Assembly (NCBI GenBank): GCA_001792895.1
Contig: MARA01000031.1
Span: forward strand, 1-64,000
From: Lentinus brumalis
Lineage: Eukaryota > Basidiomycota > Agaricomycetes > Polyporales > Polyporaceae
Length of the DNA: 64,000 nt
Reading direction: 5' to 3'
Part shown: one piece after another, positions 45,946-57,377 of the stretch
Layout: every line of letters begins with the position of its first letter
How positions within the stretch are numbered: the stretch's first letter is position 1
Notes under the pieces: generated by a model
Database searches by the model: none
Seen by the model: only the letters and a program-made list of their open reading frames with translations
What the model was told of the DNA's origin: nothing
Position numbers and translations under genes: made by a program

Positions 45946-48101
45946 TTGCGAAGGCCGAGGCGACATGACCGCCGACGATTGCGACCCGGATTACCTACGG
46001 ACCCCAGAGGCAAGTCAGCGCATCTGCTCACTTCGACGACGAAGGTCCCTTATAGCTGGGTCACTGACCGCTTTGTGCAGCAACTCATAGAAGATCTCAA
46101 AGAAGACGCTGCTAAGAAGTATTCCGAAAAGGAAAGAGCCGAGGCATTTACCTACGTCGCCGACGTCGTCAAAACCCATAGCGAGGAGATGATACAGCGA
46201 TGGAACAAGGATATCGATGCCCTCCTCACTTATGTAAGTGCAAGTGTGCGCCAGCGCTGATATACGTACCTGATCAGCCTCCACTTTCCTCCCAGGCGGG
46301 GCTGTTCTCAGCTGTTCTGACGGCGTTCAACGTCGAGTCCTATCAACTGCTCAAGCCGGACTCCACGGATGAGACGACTGCAATCCTCTTGCAGATCTCT
46401 GCCCAGCTCGGGAGTCTGTCCGTCGCAACTCCTTTCATCAACTCCACGCTCCCCTCGTACGAGAGGGCAGCCATATCGTCCTCCGGGACCCCGCGCTATG
46501 CTGTTTGGCTCAACGCGCTTTGGTTCTCGAGTCTCATCTGTAGCCTCGCTTCAGCATCCGTCGGGATCATGGTCAAGCAGTGGATAAGCGAATACAGTTC
46601 TGGACTATCAGGCAACTCGCCTGAGATCGTGAGACTCCGACAGTACCGTTTCAACAACCTGCGAGAGTGGCACGTTCCCCATATCGTCGCCATGCTCCCA
46701 CTCCTGCTACAGACGGCGCTATTCTTGTTTCTTATCGGGGTCGTGATTCTTCTCTGGTCCCTTAATACGCCAGTCGCCGCTGTCGTCCTCATCCTCATTG
46801 GCGCCCTCCTGGGTTTCACCCTCCTTACCGTCATTCTTCCATCCTTCCGAGACGGCTGTTGCTATCTCTCGCCGCAATCTGTAGCCTTCTTTCACATCCT
46901 CAAATGGACGAGGTGGTGTTCAAGGCAACTGGGGATATGGGTCGCCACCAATGTCGCGCTGGCGCGGTTATGGCGTCGGACCACACACCGTCTGACTTAT
47001 GACGACTTAGGACATCCAGTGGAACATTGCAACTATCGCCGCGGTCTTCTCGTGGTCTCGGTGATCGTCCGTTTCGGAAGTGCCCTCCGCTCTCGGCTAC
47101 CACCACTCCGTCCTTGGTGGGAACATACTATGCTCGTCGTTCAACGTTCTGCCAGTCCCGATGTCGATACCATAACGACGGCGTTGACGATCACAAGGGA
47201 TCCCGAGACTCTGCGGATAATTGCGCCGCTCCTGCTCGGGCTATCCGGGACAGAGATCTTGCGGTGTCATCGGAAAGTGTACTCAGTGTCGACTAGTCTC
47301 TGGGGCTCCGAGTTCCAGTGGCCGGGAATCGTGACGGCACCCTACTTAGAATATACTACGCGCCTAGTCGAGAGCGCCCTCGCAGCCAAACTAGAGATCA
47401 CAAGCGATCCTTGCCACGAAAGTTTAGTCAGCCTGTTCCATTCCTTGGAACTACTGGAGCAGGGGAACTTGGAGGCACTTACTCGCGTGGTTGCAATCAT
47501 GATCATGTCTCCCCCATATCTCCCAGTAGCAGTAGCGCGGGCCATGCACTGGCTCAAGTGCGCTTTGCAGCACACCTGCGAGGATCGTCTGAAGGCAATC
47601 AATTTTCCAGCTGGTGAGCAGATTTCCCGACAACCCATCTCATTTGGTGCAGCGGTGATGACAACATGCTCGGTAGTGGCATCTGCTATCGCATTCGGAC
47701 TGAGGTTTTCGAAACGCATCCATCAATACCGCCCAGAAGATGTGGACCAGGCAACCTGCGAGTATACTGACACCCTCGAAGTAGCGTTCCTGTGCGTCGC
47801 AAGGGAGATGGCGGACCCTTCGTCCAAGGATGCTCTTGCAGCACAAGCAAGTGCGCGGCAAGCTCTGTCATCTTTGCATCGTACTCTACAGCTTCCCATT
47901 CGCAAGCGTATATTGTGTCAAGCTGACTGCGGTATCATCTTGGAAAGGTTGGGTCGGTTTCCCGAGTTCCCCCACTGCCGGGATCTGGTCACCAGTGCGC
48001 TACTGGATGATCTTGAAGGCTTTGCTCGGGAGTGGGAATACGATGCAGACGACGTTGTCCAGCGCATCAAAGCCTTGAAGAAAGGACTAGGCCTTGCATA
48101 A
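45946..48101 (+). CDS. DUF6535 membrane protein
   Basis: Two exons: about 45946-46233 and 46296-48101, with the join at LLTY/AGLFSAVLTAFNVESY, the hallmark entry of DUF6535. The domain continues with a second membrane segment (NALWFSSLICSLASASVGIM), a KQW, then two more segments around 46700-46840 (LLLQTALFLFLIGVVILLW and VAAVVLILIGALLGFTLL). The 400-residue C-terminal part is soluble and helical without known motifs. An alternative start is ATG at 45965 if a short GC-AG intron is used. DUF6535 proteins are abundant in Agaricomycetes and of unknown function. Confidence 0.88.
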
Positions 48102-48160
48102 GACGACCCTCACAGTACCTCATATGACAACATGAATAACAACGGATATTCCCTACTTCT

Positions 48161-50206
48161 CTACCTCCTGAATGCGGCCAACCTTTGCTCGATACCCATG
48201 CTCAAGAACGGCTCCGCCTCCTCGATGTCACCCTTATTCCCCTCTTCATCATCCACGTACTCCTCCTCTCCTGGTACGTCAGGGAGAACCGGCAGCACCG
48301 CACCAAACTTGCTCGGAGACCCAGGATGTCCCTCCCCAGCAAGCTGCCGCTCGCTCCAGCTCCGCGACAAGATCTCGTCCACCTTGCTCAGCGCCGTCTT
48401 CCGTGCCAAGTAGCGCTCCGCCGCGGTCCCGCGCCCAGCCCTCCCTTTCCCGGTGGTCGTCGCCTGCGAGTACGCAGAGTCCGACGAGTAGTTCGAGGCC
48501 GCGCTGTCGTGGCGCTCCGTCGTGGGCTGAGACTGCGCCGACGGCTGGGTGTTCTTCGTCGGCGACTTCTTCAGCCGGCCGCGGTACGGCGATGTGCTCG
48601 CGGTGGACGGGTACGGGAGCAGCGGCGGCTGACGCTGCGTCCGGAGCTTGCGAGGCTGCTTCCCGTCGTCCTTGTCGCTCTTCTCCAGCTTGTGGATCAC
48701 AGTCTTGACCGAGACAGCTGGTGTCGAGCGCAAGAGGACGAGCGAAGGACTCAAGGCGCCAAAGAAGAGCTGCGACTCGAGCGGGGGTGAGGTCACCAAT
48801 GGCGGGCTCATGGGGAGGATGGAGGAGTCGACCCGGGTCAAGCCCGGCGTCGCCTGGGCGAGCGGCGGTGAGGCGATCCCAGCCTTGACTGGAGATGCGA
48901 AGGGGCTGCTGCGCTTCTCGTCGACGCTCCGCCTGACAGGCGCAGGCGTGAACTTGTCCAAGTCTTTACGCTTCATAGTCCGTCGAGGAGTAGGAGACGC
49001 TTCCGGCGAATAGACTTCGTCTTCCTCCAGCAGAGCGCCAGACACAGGGTCCTCGACCACAATACGGAAGCCAGACGGAGATGTGGCGCGTTGGGAGCTG
49101 TTGCGAGAGTGCGTCTGGCGCGAAGGAGTCTCATCCCCACCTTGATCGGAGGACGACGCTCCGCTGGTGTCAGTGTCAGCACGCCTGTATCCACGACGGT
49201 GCTGCACGGGGGTCACATCGCTGTCATCGGTCTCAGTGAGCTTGTATGTCGCCTTTGAGCGGCGGAGAGTGCTGGACCGCAAGCGTTCGAGGATGCCGCG
49301 CCTGATGGACTTGTGCCGAAGGGACTCGTATGGTGTCGTGTCGTCAGCATCGCTCATAGCGCCGAAGCCGTCGGAAGACGTGACCTGGCGCGAACGCGAG
49401 CTCCCCGATGACCGCGTGCCGTGGCGCGATGCCGCAGAAGGCGGGCGAGTGGGAGTAGAGTCGTCCAAGAAGGGGTCGTCTTCTCCAGTGCCGGTCACGT
49501 CGCTCGCACGGGCCTTGCTGGGAGCAGTGGAAGCCTTGCTGCGAGACGAGAAAGCGCGTCCAAGCCAGCTGCCAGTCTTGGACCTTCCGGCCGGTCTCTC
49601 CGCAACGAGGCCTTGAGTGCTCGATATAGACGGCCGAGCGTCGACTTCGGAAGGCACGAGGTTGGAAGGACGGCCTTGCCTGAAGAGAGTAGGAGGGTTG
49701 TATGCAGGACCAGAAACCAGCTTCGCTTCCTGCTTGCGACGGGCAGGGAGGCAACGGTACAGAAGCCAAGTGAAGACACCTCCAGCTATAGCACCCAAGA
49801 CGCCGAAAAGCGGAGCGAGGTAGACGATATTGAAGTCACTCGAGCCCTTCTGTGCCATGCGTGCGCGAGCGCGAGCGATGGAGGACTCACTGCTGCAGGG
49901 AGGCATAGCAGCGATGCGGACCAAAGAGGCTGACAAGCTCGCCGAAGTGGTTGATGGTGACGGGTCTAGTAGGGTGGTCGCAGTGGTGATACTGTCGTCG
50001 CTGTAGCTGAAAGGCGCAGTACTTACAGCGTCAGCTGCAGCTGTGGTGAAGGAGGTCGTGGAGGTCGGGGCTACTTCTGGCGTAGTTTCGGTCGGGGACG
50101 TCTGTCCCCACGCGCTGTAAGACGGGTATGGCCACCAGACGATGTTGGACGATATAGCAGCTTGGCGAGCATACACTACGTCAGTTGTGCGTGAAGGGGA
50201 TGCCAT
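48161..50206 (-). CDS. Ser/Thr-rich single-pass membrane protein
   Basis: 681 codons in one frame. The N-terminal 120 residues are Ser/Thr-rich (TTSFTTAAADAVSTAPFS), likely outside the membrane and O-glycosylated. One membrane segment follows (YLAPLFGVLGAIAGGVFTWL, about residues 128-147), with a short basic stop-transfer (RCLPARRKQEAK). The long cytoplasmic tail is disordered, rich in Ser, Pro and Arg, with phosphorylation-prone stretches, and ends in an acidic EEEYVDDEEGNKGDIEEAE. The topology recalls wall-stress sensor-like or SKG6-like proteins, but no diagnostic domain is visible, and the lack of a classical signal peptide leaves orientation open. Confidence 0.7.
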   Translation of the reverse strand: MASPSRTTDVVYARQAAISSNIVWWPYPSYSAWGQTSPTETTPEVAPTSTTSFTTAAADAVSTAPFSYSDDSITTATTLLDPSPSTTSASLSASLVRIAAMPPCSSESSIARARARMAQKGSSDFNIVYLAPLFGVLGAIAGGVFTWLLYRCLPARRKQEAKLVSGPAYNPPTLFRQGRPSNLVPSEVDARPSISSTQGLVAERPAGRSKTGSWLGRAFSSRSKASTAPSKARASDVTGTGEDDPFLDDSTPTRPPSAASRHGTRSSGSSRSRQVTSSDGFGAMSDADDTTPYESLRHKSIRRGILERLRSSTLRRSKATYKLTETDDSDVTPVQHRRGYRRADTDTSGASSSDQGGDETPSRQTHSRNSSQRATSPSGFRIVVEDPVSGALLEEDEVYSPEASPTPRRTMKRKDLDKFTPAPVRRSVDEKRSSPFASPVKAGIASPPLAQATPGLTRVDSSILPMSPPLVTSPPLESQLFFGALSPSLVLLRSTPAVSVKTVIHKLEKSDKDDGKQPRKLRTQRQPPLLPYPSTASTSPYRGRLKKSPTKNTQPSAQSQPTTERHDSAASNYSSDSAYSQATTTGKGRAGRGTAAERYLARKTALSKVDEILSRSWSERQLAGEGHPGSPSKFGAVLPVLPDVPGEEEYVDDEEGNKGDIEEAEPFLSMGIEQRLAAFRR

Positions 50207-51184
50207 CCCGGTAGGGTGGCCGTGGGCATGGCTTGTGTAGAGAGAGAGACAGGACAGCGTTCCAACAAATACTGCTTTCCGCGTGCCTTCATCTAATGGA
50301 TTCGGTCAAGATGAGGTCGACCGCGCATCGCAAATATGGGGGTACTCACGGTGGCGCAGCGACCAGGACAGGTGGGTAGAGTGTCGAGTCAAGAACTGGG
50401 ATCTTGCACTTCACGGCGTCGAGCATGGCTGACAGGGCGAGTCGCAATGGGAACCAGACATAATTGCAATGACAGCCGCAGAAGAAAGAGCCACTTACAC
50501 TTCCTATCGCTGTAGGGTCCCATATCCTCGGCGGTTTCCCAGAACCACTCCCAAAGAGATTTGGCAGCCTATCTTCTACGTTGCGCCGCTTGTCACCGGA
50601 GGCTCTTTCATGACGAGCAAGCAAGAGTTGAGAGACGGAAGGCCTAGCACAAGAAGTTGACAACGCGACATTCCCGTCGCGCAAACTGTTGCTGTTGCTG
50701 CCGCGGTCGCTGAGAAAGATCCGAGATGAAGGTATCGTCGAGCGCGGCCCCGGGCCTCGATTGAGTAGAGACTCAGACTGAAGTCACTGAACGTGAGTTC
50801 GATAAGTCAGCTTTCAACCGCCGCTTAGTATTCTGTGATGCAAGATCAGCGGGATCTGAACCTTTCAGCCCAATTACAGTCTCCGCTAGGTAGGTAGCTC
50901 TATCAAGAGTCTTATGATCTACAGTGTTCCCCCGGTCCTTGAGAAAAGGCGATTATGGCTGTCTCAAGGAGTGGGGGACGCTGTTCTTCATATGTTCACT
51001 GCTCTGTCTCTTCCGCACTCACTTCTTGACATATCCGCTCAAGAAACATTCTGACAGTGCTAGAGTACCTCACGAATGCTTTCAGAACACTGGCAGTTGA
51101 TAGAACACGAAGGGAGCCTCGAGATCAGTGTCCACAATTCCGTGTCTCAAGGACCGGAGGAACACTGTACTGGTACATAGTCGA
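50207..51184. other. intergenic
   Basis: Promoter side of the membrane-protein gene and 3' side of the UstYa-like gene. No gene recognised. Confidence 0.5.
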
Positions 51185-51841
51185 TCACTGGGAGACCATA
51201 GCCTGTCCCTCAACGCCGTCCCCCGCCAACGCCTCATACTCCCGCTGATTCGTTTCCACAGCACTATACACCGCGTTCCAGTCAAGGCATCTGCGGACAG
51301 GATGCGGCTCGACGGGATGGATGTTCGACGGGTACTGGTACGGATCGAGGTTCGTGTCGCCGCGGCACAGGATCATCTGCCTGATGTAGTTCATGCAGTG
51401 CCGTGCGGGCTGCTCTTCGCGTTGTGCGCGCGGCTTCGTGAGCTGGTCGCGCACGACGTCGAGGCAGCGCAGTTGGTGGAACATTGACACCATGAACGGC
51501 TCGTGGTTGGGACCCAGGTGGATCAGGCCGTCCCCTGGGACGAGCGCGCCCCAGGCCTGTGAGGCGTTGAAATCGTAGCGGAGCCCGCTGTCGAAGGCGA
51601 ACGCCACAGGCTTGCGTTCTACATCCCAGATACCACCTACAGAACCACAAGCGTGAGCCTTTGTGGATGGTTGCCACGCGAGAGAGAATCAAGTCTTACC
51701 ATTGATACCCTCTTGGCTTCGTTTCGAGTACAGTTTCGCCAAACTTGAGAGCTTGTAGGTGAAGTTCATGCCCAATAGCACGATCGCTGCTATCAAGAGT
51801 ATTGACTCGTATCGGGGCGTAGAACGCGTCGTGGAGGGCAT
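51185..51841 (-). CDS. UstYa-like oxidase (DUF3328)
   Basis: Two exons, 51841-51700 and 51636-51185, about 197 residues (an in-frame ATG at 51955 would extend it). An N-terminal membrane anchor (ESILLIAAIVLLGMNFTY) is followed by the family core: GIWDV, LHxGPNHEPF-like HLGPNHEPFMVSM, then the two HxxHC-type motifs as HQLRCLD and, after a short spacer, HCMNYIRQMILC, and NLDP. The first motif has Arg where His is usual (HQLRC). UstYa-family enzymes oxidise or cyclise ribosomal peptides and other fungal metabolites, and often occur in pairs. A second member lies at 54207. Confidence 0.85.
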
Positions 51842-52470
51842 GGTGGATGCACGAATTGTCGAAGGCCTGGGAGTATTGGAGAGGAGATGAGGTACTGCGA
51901 GGGCAGTCCTTGTCGCAGTTGAGGCCTTGAGGGCTCCAGCGATGTTGAACATCAAGGTGGCGTACCGCCTATACGCACCCGAAATGACATTCTAGTATAC
52001 ATAGCTTCAGCAGATGACTCCGCAATACCACGCACCTTGCAGGTTGCACGTATAACACACACCGCCTCGCCTCTCAGGGACTATCAAGTACAAGAGTGCT
52101 GTTGCACGCCGCGCTGACAGGTCCCGAGCGGCGAAGGGCGTCAGAAGCTTCGCCTGGCGTCCATCGGTGAGGAACAGCCTCGGGCGGTGCCTCTTGCAAG
52201 TAGTTCTCGTATCACAAGTTGCAGAAGAACATCGATACTCCTGGGAATCTGATCTTCGTGCAAGTCGCGCCCCACTCGGAACAGAACAAGCATGTCCTTC
52301 CGAGTGCGAGTACGGCAGTACATCCAGGCGATACTCTGAGGGTTCTGACACCAAGTCAGAGGCAGTCATACACCCCTGTCCCCGCGCAGGACCATATCCT
52401 TTGCATCTCTCATCCTGAACCTTCCCCATCTGTCGTCTCATTGCCCAGCCAGCATCCCACCACATTGAAC
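51842..52470. other. divergent promoter region
   Basis: Separates the UstYa-like gene (minus) from the But2-like gene (plus), so both promoters should lie here. No coding signal. Confidence 0.5.
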
Positions 52471-53521
52471 ATGACAAGCCGCAGCACGGAGTATGAGAGC
52501 TATGCCCTCCTCTCCAATGACGAACGCGAGTCCTTCGAGTTCGAGTATGAGGGGGACAATTCTTCTGGAGGTACACTCTCCCCTTGCTACCCGTACACGC
52601 TGCCTGACTTACAACGAACGCGCCAGCTTACAAGCAAGCCAGACCCTCTCGACCTCGCTCGCAGGACCGATGCGCTGCGCTCCCATGGGTGTTCGTGCTC
52701 CTCGTCGTGGTCGCCGCGGCCGACGGCATCACCCTCCTGTACATGTCGCGCATCATGAACACCGTCTATGCGGACCTCAGCACCGACGAGCTGGAGTTCG
52801 CGAACCCATACCACGGCCTCGACGCGCTCTATCGCTCCGGAACGATCGCCTCGTCCAAGATCGAACCAATACAGAACATCCCGCGCGTCGTCGCGCAGGT
52901 ATTCCCCGGCGGACCGAAGGAGCTCGCGCCAGTCGGGGAGCACGACTTATTCAACAAGGCATTCGGGACGCTCTCCCCACATGAGAAGCATTTGCAAGTT
53001 TCTCCCAGCGTACGTCCCGCAACTTTGAGGACCAGCGACCTTGCACGCGGTATCGTCTGACATTGACGTATCCCAGGTACATACCATCGCCCAGTTCCGC
53101 GCGTTGGACTTCGGAATGGAAGATTGCTCCCTAGTAATCCAGCTCCCAGGAAACGGAGACCGAATTGAGAGCAAGGAGCCCTTCCTCTTCCACCCGCTCT
53201 CCGCCCTCGATGTCTTCCGCTTAGACGCCCCGATGCCGCTGGACGTCCGCAAACTCTCATACACCACAAGGCCGCCGAGAAAGGAGAAGATAGCCACGGT
53301 GACACCTCGGGCGGGGGGAGAGACCCCTGTTACACGCTTCCCATGCGTATGGGGGTCTCTGCACACGTTCGAGGTGGCGTGCAGTTCCGCTTCAGACTGC
53401 CTCGTCGACATCTGGTCGAGTCAGAACACGACGTACGGTACGTCAGAGGCACCGCGTTCAGCACAGATCCTAGCTGATGTCATTGACAGGCATCTATATG
53501 TATCAACATCAGACTGTGTGA
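52471..53521 (+). CDS. But2-like C-terminal domain membrane protein
   Basis: Four exons: 52471-52571, 52639-53009, 53077-53437, 53490-53521, all in phase; about 287 residues. It begins MTSRSTEYESYALLSNDE, has one membrane segment (WVFVLLVVVAAADGITLLYM), then a luminal/extracellular region with ADLSTDELEFANPYHGLD. The C-terminal half (AQFRALDFGMEDCSLVIQLP ... HPLSALDVFRLD) has the beta-rich layout of ubiquitin-3-binding-protein But2 C-terminal-like domains, which are common in Agaricomycetes as short tail-anchored families next to UstYa-like genes. The assignment is from pattern memory. Function is unknown. Confidence 0.7.
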
Positions 53522-54206
53522 GGGCGATGCGGAGTGGGAAGGGTGCAATGCGAACCTTGTATCGCTAAGCTGTGCAGACGAGGCCGTGCGGACTTGTGCA
53601 TAGAATTCAATGCATCTCGCATGTCCAGATGGTGGGACTACGCACCTACATAGGTATACATAGGCTGCGCCTGCGCCCGCGCACATGAGCCATCCAATCC
53701 CAAGATCTGGGTTTGATCTCGATCTGTAATGGGATGGTTCTTGGTTCGCAAGTCCTAGCCGAAGAGATGTATGATACGAGCCACAACTCACCGCTTTCCA
53801 CCCTATGCGAATCACATTGTACGCGAGAAGCAGAGGGAAAGAGATCGAGGGGCCATCTCGACTGGTGATACCCACTTGAAAGTTGAAGGTGGCTGGCGGG
53901 GTGACGAAGAAGGGCACCGCCGAGTACGTCTCGGCGCCGCGCGAACGAAGGTTCAGCAAGTGAGTCACGGACTGGCTTGAGACATGTATTCCGAAGATGT
54001 CAGCTTGTCACCGAGGAGGCGCGAATCATATCTCTCCTACTCACAGGCAGTGGATGATTAGTGCCATCGACGTTTGAGCGACAGCGAAAGGTTTGAGGAT
54101 TGTGTTCCGAGGTGCCGGAGCCGTCAGCTCCTGGGGCAATGTGAGTTCAACGTGAGTGCACAAGGTGATTGTACAAGCGTCCCTCTTCTTCTCGTACTCA
54201 ACCACC
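53522..54206. other. intergenic
   Basis: No gene resolved. I looked for a signal peptide followed by short repeats with KR/KEX2 sites, as expected for a dikaritin-type precursor, and did not find one. Confidence 0.4.
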
Positions 54207-54883
54207 ATGTCTTCTCCCAGGCTCGCCCTTCTCGCAGTGGTGGTCCTTGCAGCACTCAATGCCTATGTCGACCTGCTGCAAGTACGAGCGACGCATCGAA
54301 CAGCGATATCGCGCCCTCCACCCCTGCGCCTTTACAGTAGGGCCCCAGTCACTCAATGACGCCTGAAGTGGACTGATGTCGTCCCCACCCAGGCTTCATC
54401 GACGAGGATTACCCACCTCGCATGCCCCTGCTCTCCGCTCGCCGCGCCGCCAAGCTCACGCTCGAAGACAGCGTCCGCTACTCGCTTTGGTCTCCCGAGA
54501 CCTACGACGAGTGGCTCTGGACCGCGACCGTTGGAGACGGGAACGTTCACTACGGCCCCAACCGCCGCCTGTTCGTCGTGTCGGTGACGCACCAGCTGCA
54601 TTGCATGCGTTCGATACGCGAGGCGCTCGAGCAAGACACGGTGCCGCACGGCCACCAGGTCCCGCACCTCACACACTGCCTGAACTTCATTCGCATGTCG
54701 ACGCTGTGCGCTGCGGATATCACGCTAGAGCCCGCAGATGCGTTCGCGCGCAACCATACGCGGGATCGCGCGGGTGGGGAGCATGTGTGCATGGATTGGC
54801 CGGCGTTCTACGAGGATATGAAGGAGAACTCCCTGCAGTGGGATGCGTTTAGAAATCGGCAGTTGGAGGCGATGGTTGCGTAG
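54207..54883 (+). CDS. UstYa-like oxidase (DUF3328), second copy
   Basis: Two exons, 54207-54336 and 54393-54883, about 206 residues. The join yields LYSFIDEDYPPRMPL, which agrees with the family's YSFIxDDYP entry and fixes the splice site. The N-terminus is a membrane anchor (LALLAVVVLAALNAYVDLL). The core has HYGPNRRLFVVSV, HQLHCMRSI and HCLNFIRMSTLC, both HxxHC-type motifs complete, then ADITLEP. This is the more canonical of the two UstYa-like genes here. It probably acts in the secretory pathway on a peptide or small molecule (inference). Confidence 0.88.
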
Positions 54884-54930
54884 CTGATGGGGTAGAGGAC
54901 AGACGCACCTAATAACATGATTACCGACCG

Positions 54931-56736
54931 TTACCTGCTCGCACCTTCATAGCCAACCACAGTATCTGCCTGCGCCTCTCTGCCCTGCTCCCATTCCGCA
55001 AGCATCTCCCCTCTGAGATTCTCATAGAAGTCTGGGGTCAGCCCCGCCTTCTCGCGGTCAGCCGCATTGAACGGCCCCTTGACGTCTCCTCGCCAGCCGC
55101 GTTTCACCTCGTCCCTGAACGTCTGGACCGGGTCAACTCCCTGCTTCGCGCACACCCAGGTGAACCACCGGTGTCCGGTCGTGACGTGCGTCACCTCGTC
55201 ATGGTGGATCGTCTCGAGCACCTCGACACTCTCCGGGTCGCCTGCCCGTCGGAACTTCTCGATCGTGCCCGGGTTGACGTCCAGCCCGCGTGCTTCGTGT
55301 ACGAGGTGGATGATGGCAAGGCGTGCGCGTAGGGAGGCAAACGTGACTTGCGCAGACTCCCAGAGGCCCGCATGCACCGGAAGGGAGCCGTAAGGCGTGG
55401 AGGGCGAGAGGGCCGCGAGGCGCGCGGTGAGAAGCGAGAAGTGCTTCGACTCATCGAGTGCCATCTTCGTGAAGTCTGCGAAGAACGCGGGGGGGAGGTC
55501 CGGATGTGAAGGGCCATATCTCGCGATGATGTCCCAGCTATCCGAGCATTGAATCAGACGGGCGACAGTGCCTGTAACGACATTGCACTCACGCAAGATC
55601 AATGCTATCGAGAACCCTTCAGCACGATACGGATAGACTCAGGGAGAGACCACGTACGCCCACTGCTCGATGTTCGCTAATGCGTGCAGCATCACCGCCC
55701 TGTTCTTTCGTCTTGCCATCTTACCGGGATCGACCGTATTCCGCGCATATAGCTCCTCACGCGGCGGTACATCCGGGGGTCTAGGTGCCTTGGACGAGCG
55801 ATGGCCAATCGACTTGAGTTGGCCGGTACGGAAGAGCTGCACGGCATGCCTGGTGCGTTGGACCTGCATCAGCGTCAGTCTACCCCACTGTGCACATGAG
55901 GGAATATGCGCACCTTCAGCATGGGATCGGCGGTGTTCAAAATGAGGACTGCCCATTGTATGAGCGTAGTGGGAGTATTCTCGGTTGGTACGAGTGGCTC
56001 TGGTTCCCTCGGGGTAGGGGAGGAGATAGAGAGGTGGGAGAGGTCGGGTGGAGGCGGCGGCGGGTCCGCGAACTCTGATTTATGGTTTTGACAGCGCAGT
56101 CGTCGAGGATAAAGTGGACATACCTTCGGAGACTGGCCTGAACTCTACCAGTCGCCAACCACTTCCACCCTCCGGTGTTTCAACCCATATGTGCTCCTCT
56201 CCGTCCCCAGTGTTGCGAATGTCCGTGGCGTATGTGCATGCTTTCAGCCCTGTCTCGCTGTGACCCGTCTTCAAATCAAAGTCATATCTGCGTCAAGGGT
56301 GAGACGTGGCTTGAAAGCGGCAAATCTAGCGACACGCACCTATGCCACGGACATACCGCGACGATCCCCGTGTCACACTCCTCAATCTCCGCATGAGACA
56401 TATCCGCACCAAGGTGTGGACAGTTCGCCTCCATCACATATATCTGGTCGCGCAAGTTCTGCGAGACGGTCGCATCGTTTTCTGTACCACTTTCCGGGAG
56501 TTGGCCAGGGGTGAGGCGGAAGAGGATGAGCGAGTGGTAGTTGCCCTCTTGCGAGCGGAGGGTCAAAAAGAACCGCGAGTGGGTCGCAAGCTTCTCCAGT
56601 GGTGAAATCCTAAGACGACTCACTCAGGATATACTCCCTCCTCTTACAGGCTGGTGACTTGCCTCAACCATCCCTCATTATTGGCTTGGGGAGCCGGAGA
56701 AACCGCATTGGCTACCACAGAGCTGGGGGCTTGCAT
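54931..56736 (-). CDS. Rieske [2Fe-2S] - DUF455 ferritin-like fusion
   Basis: One spliced gene joining two domains. Proposed start 56736 (MQAPSSVVANAVSPAPQ). The Rieske domain has NCPHLGAD and, 17 residues on, VCPWHRYDFDLKTG (C-x-H ... C-x2-H cluster ligands). The splice after VEFRPVSE leads in phase into a Pro-rich linker, then TLIQWAVLILNTADPMLK and the DUF455 core: NIEQWAIDLAWDIIARYG (through a 12-nt microexon at about 55614-55603), MALDESKHFSLLTARL, GLWESAQVTFASLRARL, VHEARGLDVNP, IHHDEVTHVTTGHRWF. These carry the Glu and ExxH-type residues of a ferritin-like diiron helical bundle. About 500 residues. The pairing suggests an oxygenase-like unit in which the Rieske cluster feeds electrons to the diiron centre; that is inference. 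Confidence 0.82.
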
Positions 56737-57377
56737 CTCTTCCTTAGAGCCTAGAGTCGGAGAAGTCGTTTGGGCCGTCGTCTCAGGAATCAACGTAGAG
56801 GTATGTCTTCTGGTCGAGGTGTGCAAAACAGAAACCTGGCGCAGTCTTCAGCAAGACATATCAGAATGACTGCAGTCAATTTGACCTGACAGACCTGGCT
56901 GAGTAGCCTGAGCGTGTTGTGTCGACAGTAGGACAATGATTTCTCTCGTAAGTGGACTCTTGACAGGCGTTGCAGAATATTACAGGAGCGAACGAACATG
57001 CGAAACCGGCTTCGACGTCGAGGAAAGAGACGAAGGGCGATCGGACGACGGAATGCGCACTTGAAGTTGCGGCACACGTGACTGACGCGACGCGCAGATA
57101 GTAATACCGCGACGCGTCCTGTCGCGTCGCGATGAACATGTCAGGCAAAAAAATGCTATTGCGATGTGAGAACGTACGGGTACGTAGGTAAGACCGGCTT
57201 TAGAGAAGTACATCCTGGTGTTAATAAGTTACAACGGGCTCGAAGGCGCGAATAACATGAAAGAGCGGAAAGCAACAAGACAACATCGTACAACATGCTT
57301 CGTGTATCGTTTCATCATGCAAGAGCGGACGTGGGACGTATGCCATGCCTGTCCTATGATGCGGAAGGTCCGGACTC
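56737..57377. other. intergenic
   Basis: No gene recognised. Confidence 0.5.

Noticed and set aside
52219..52470. But2-like gene starting at 52219
   Set aside because: The upstream stretch is open but not ATG-supported in a sensible context; ATG 52471 gives the usual short polar N-terminus.
55639..55956. Separate DUF455 gene starting near 55922-55956
   Set aside because: An ATG exists, but the upstream exon supplies the missing first helix in phase, so a Rieske-DUF455 fusion fits better.
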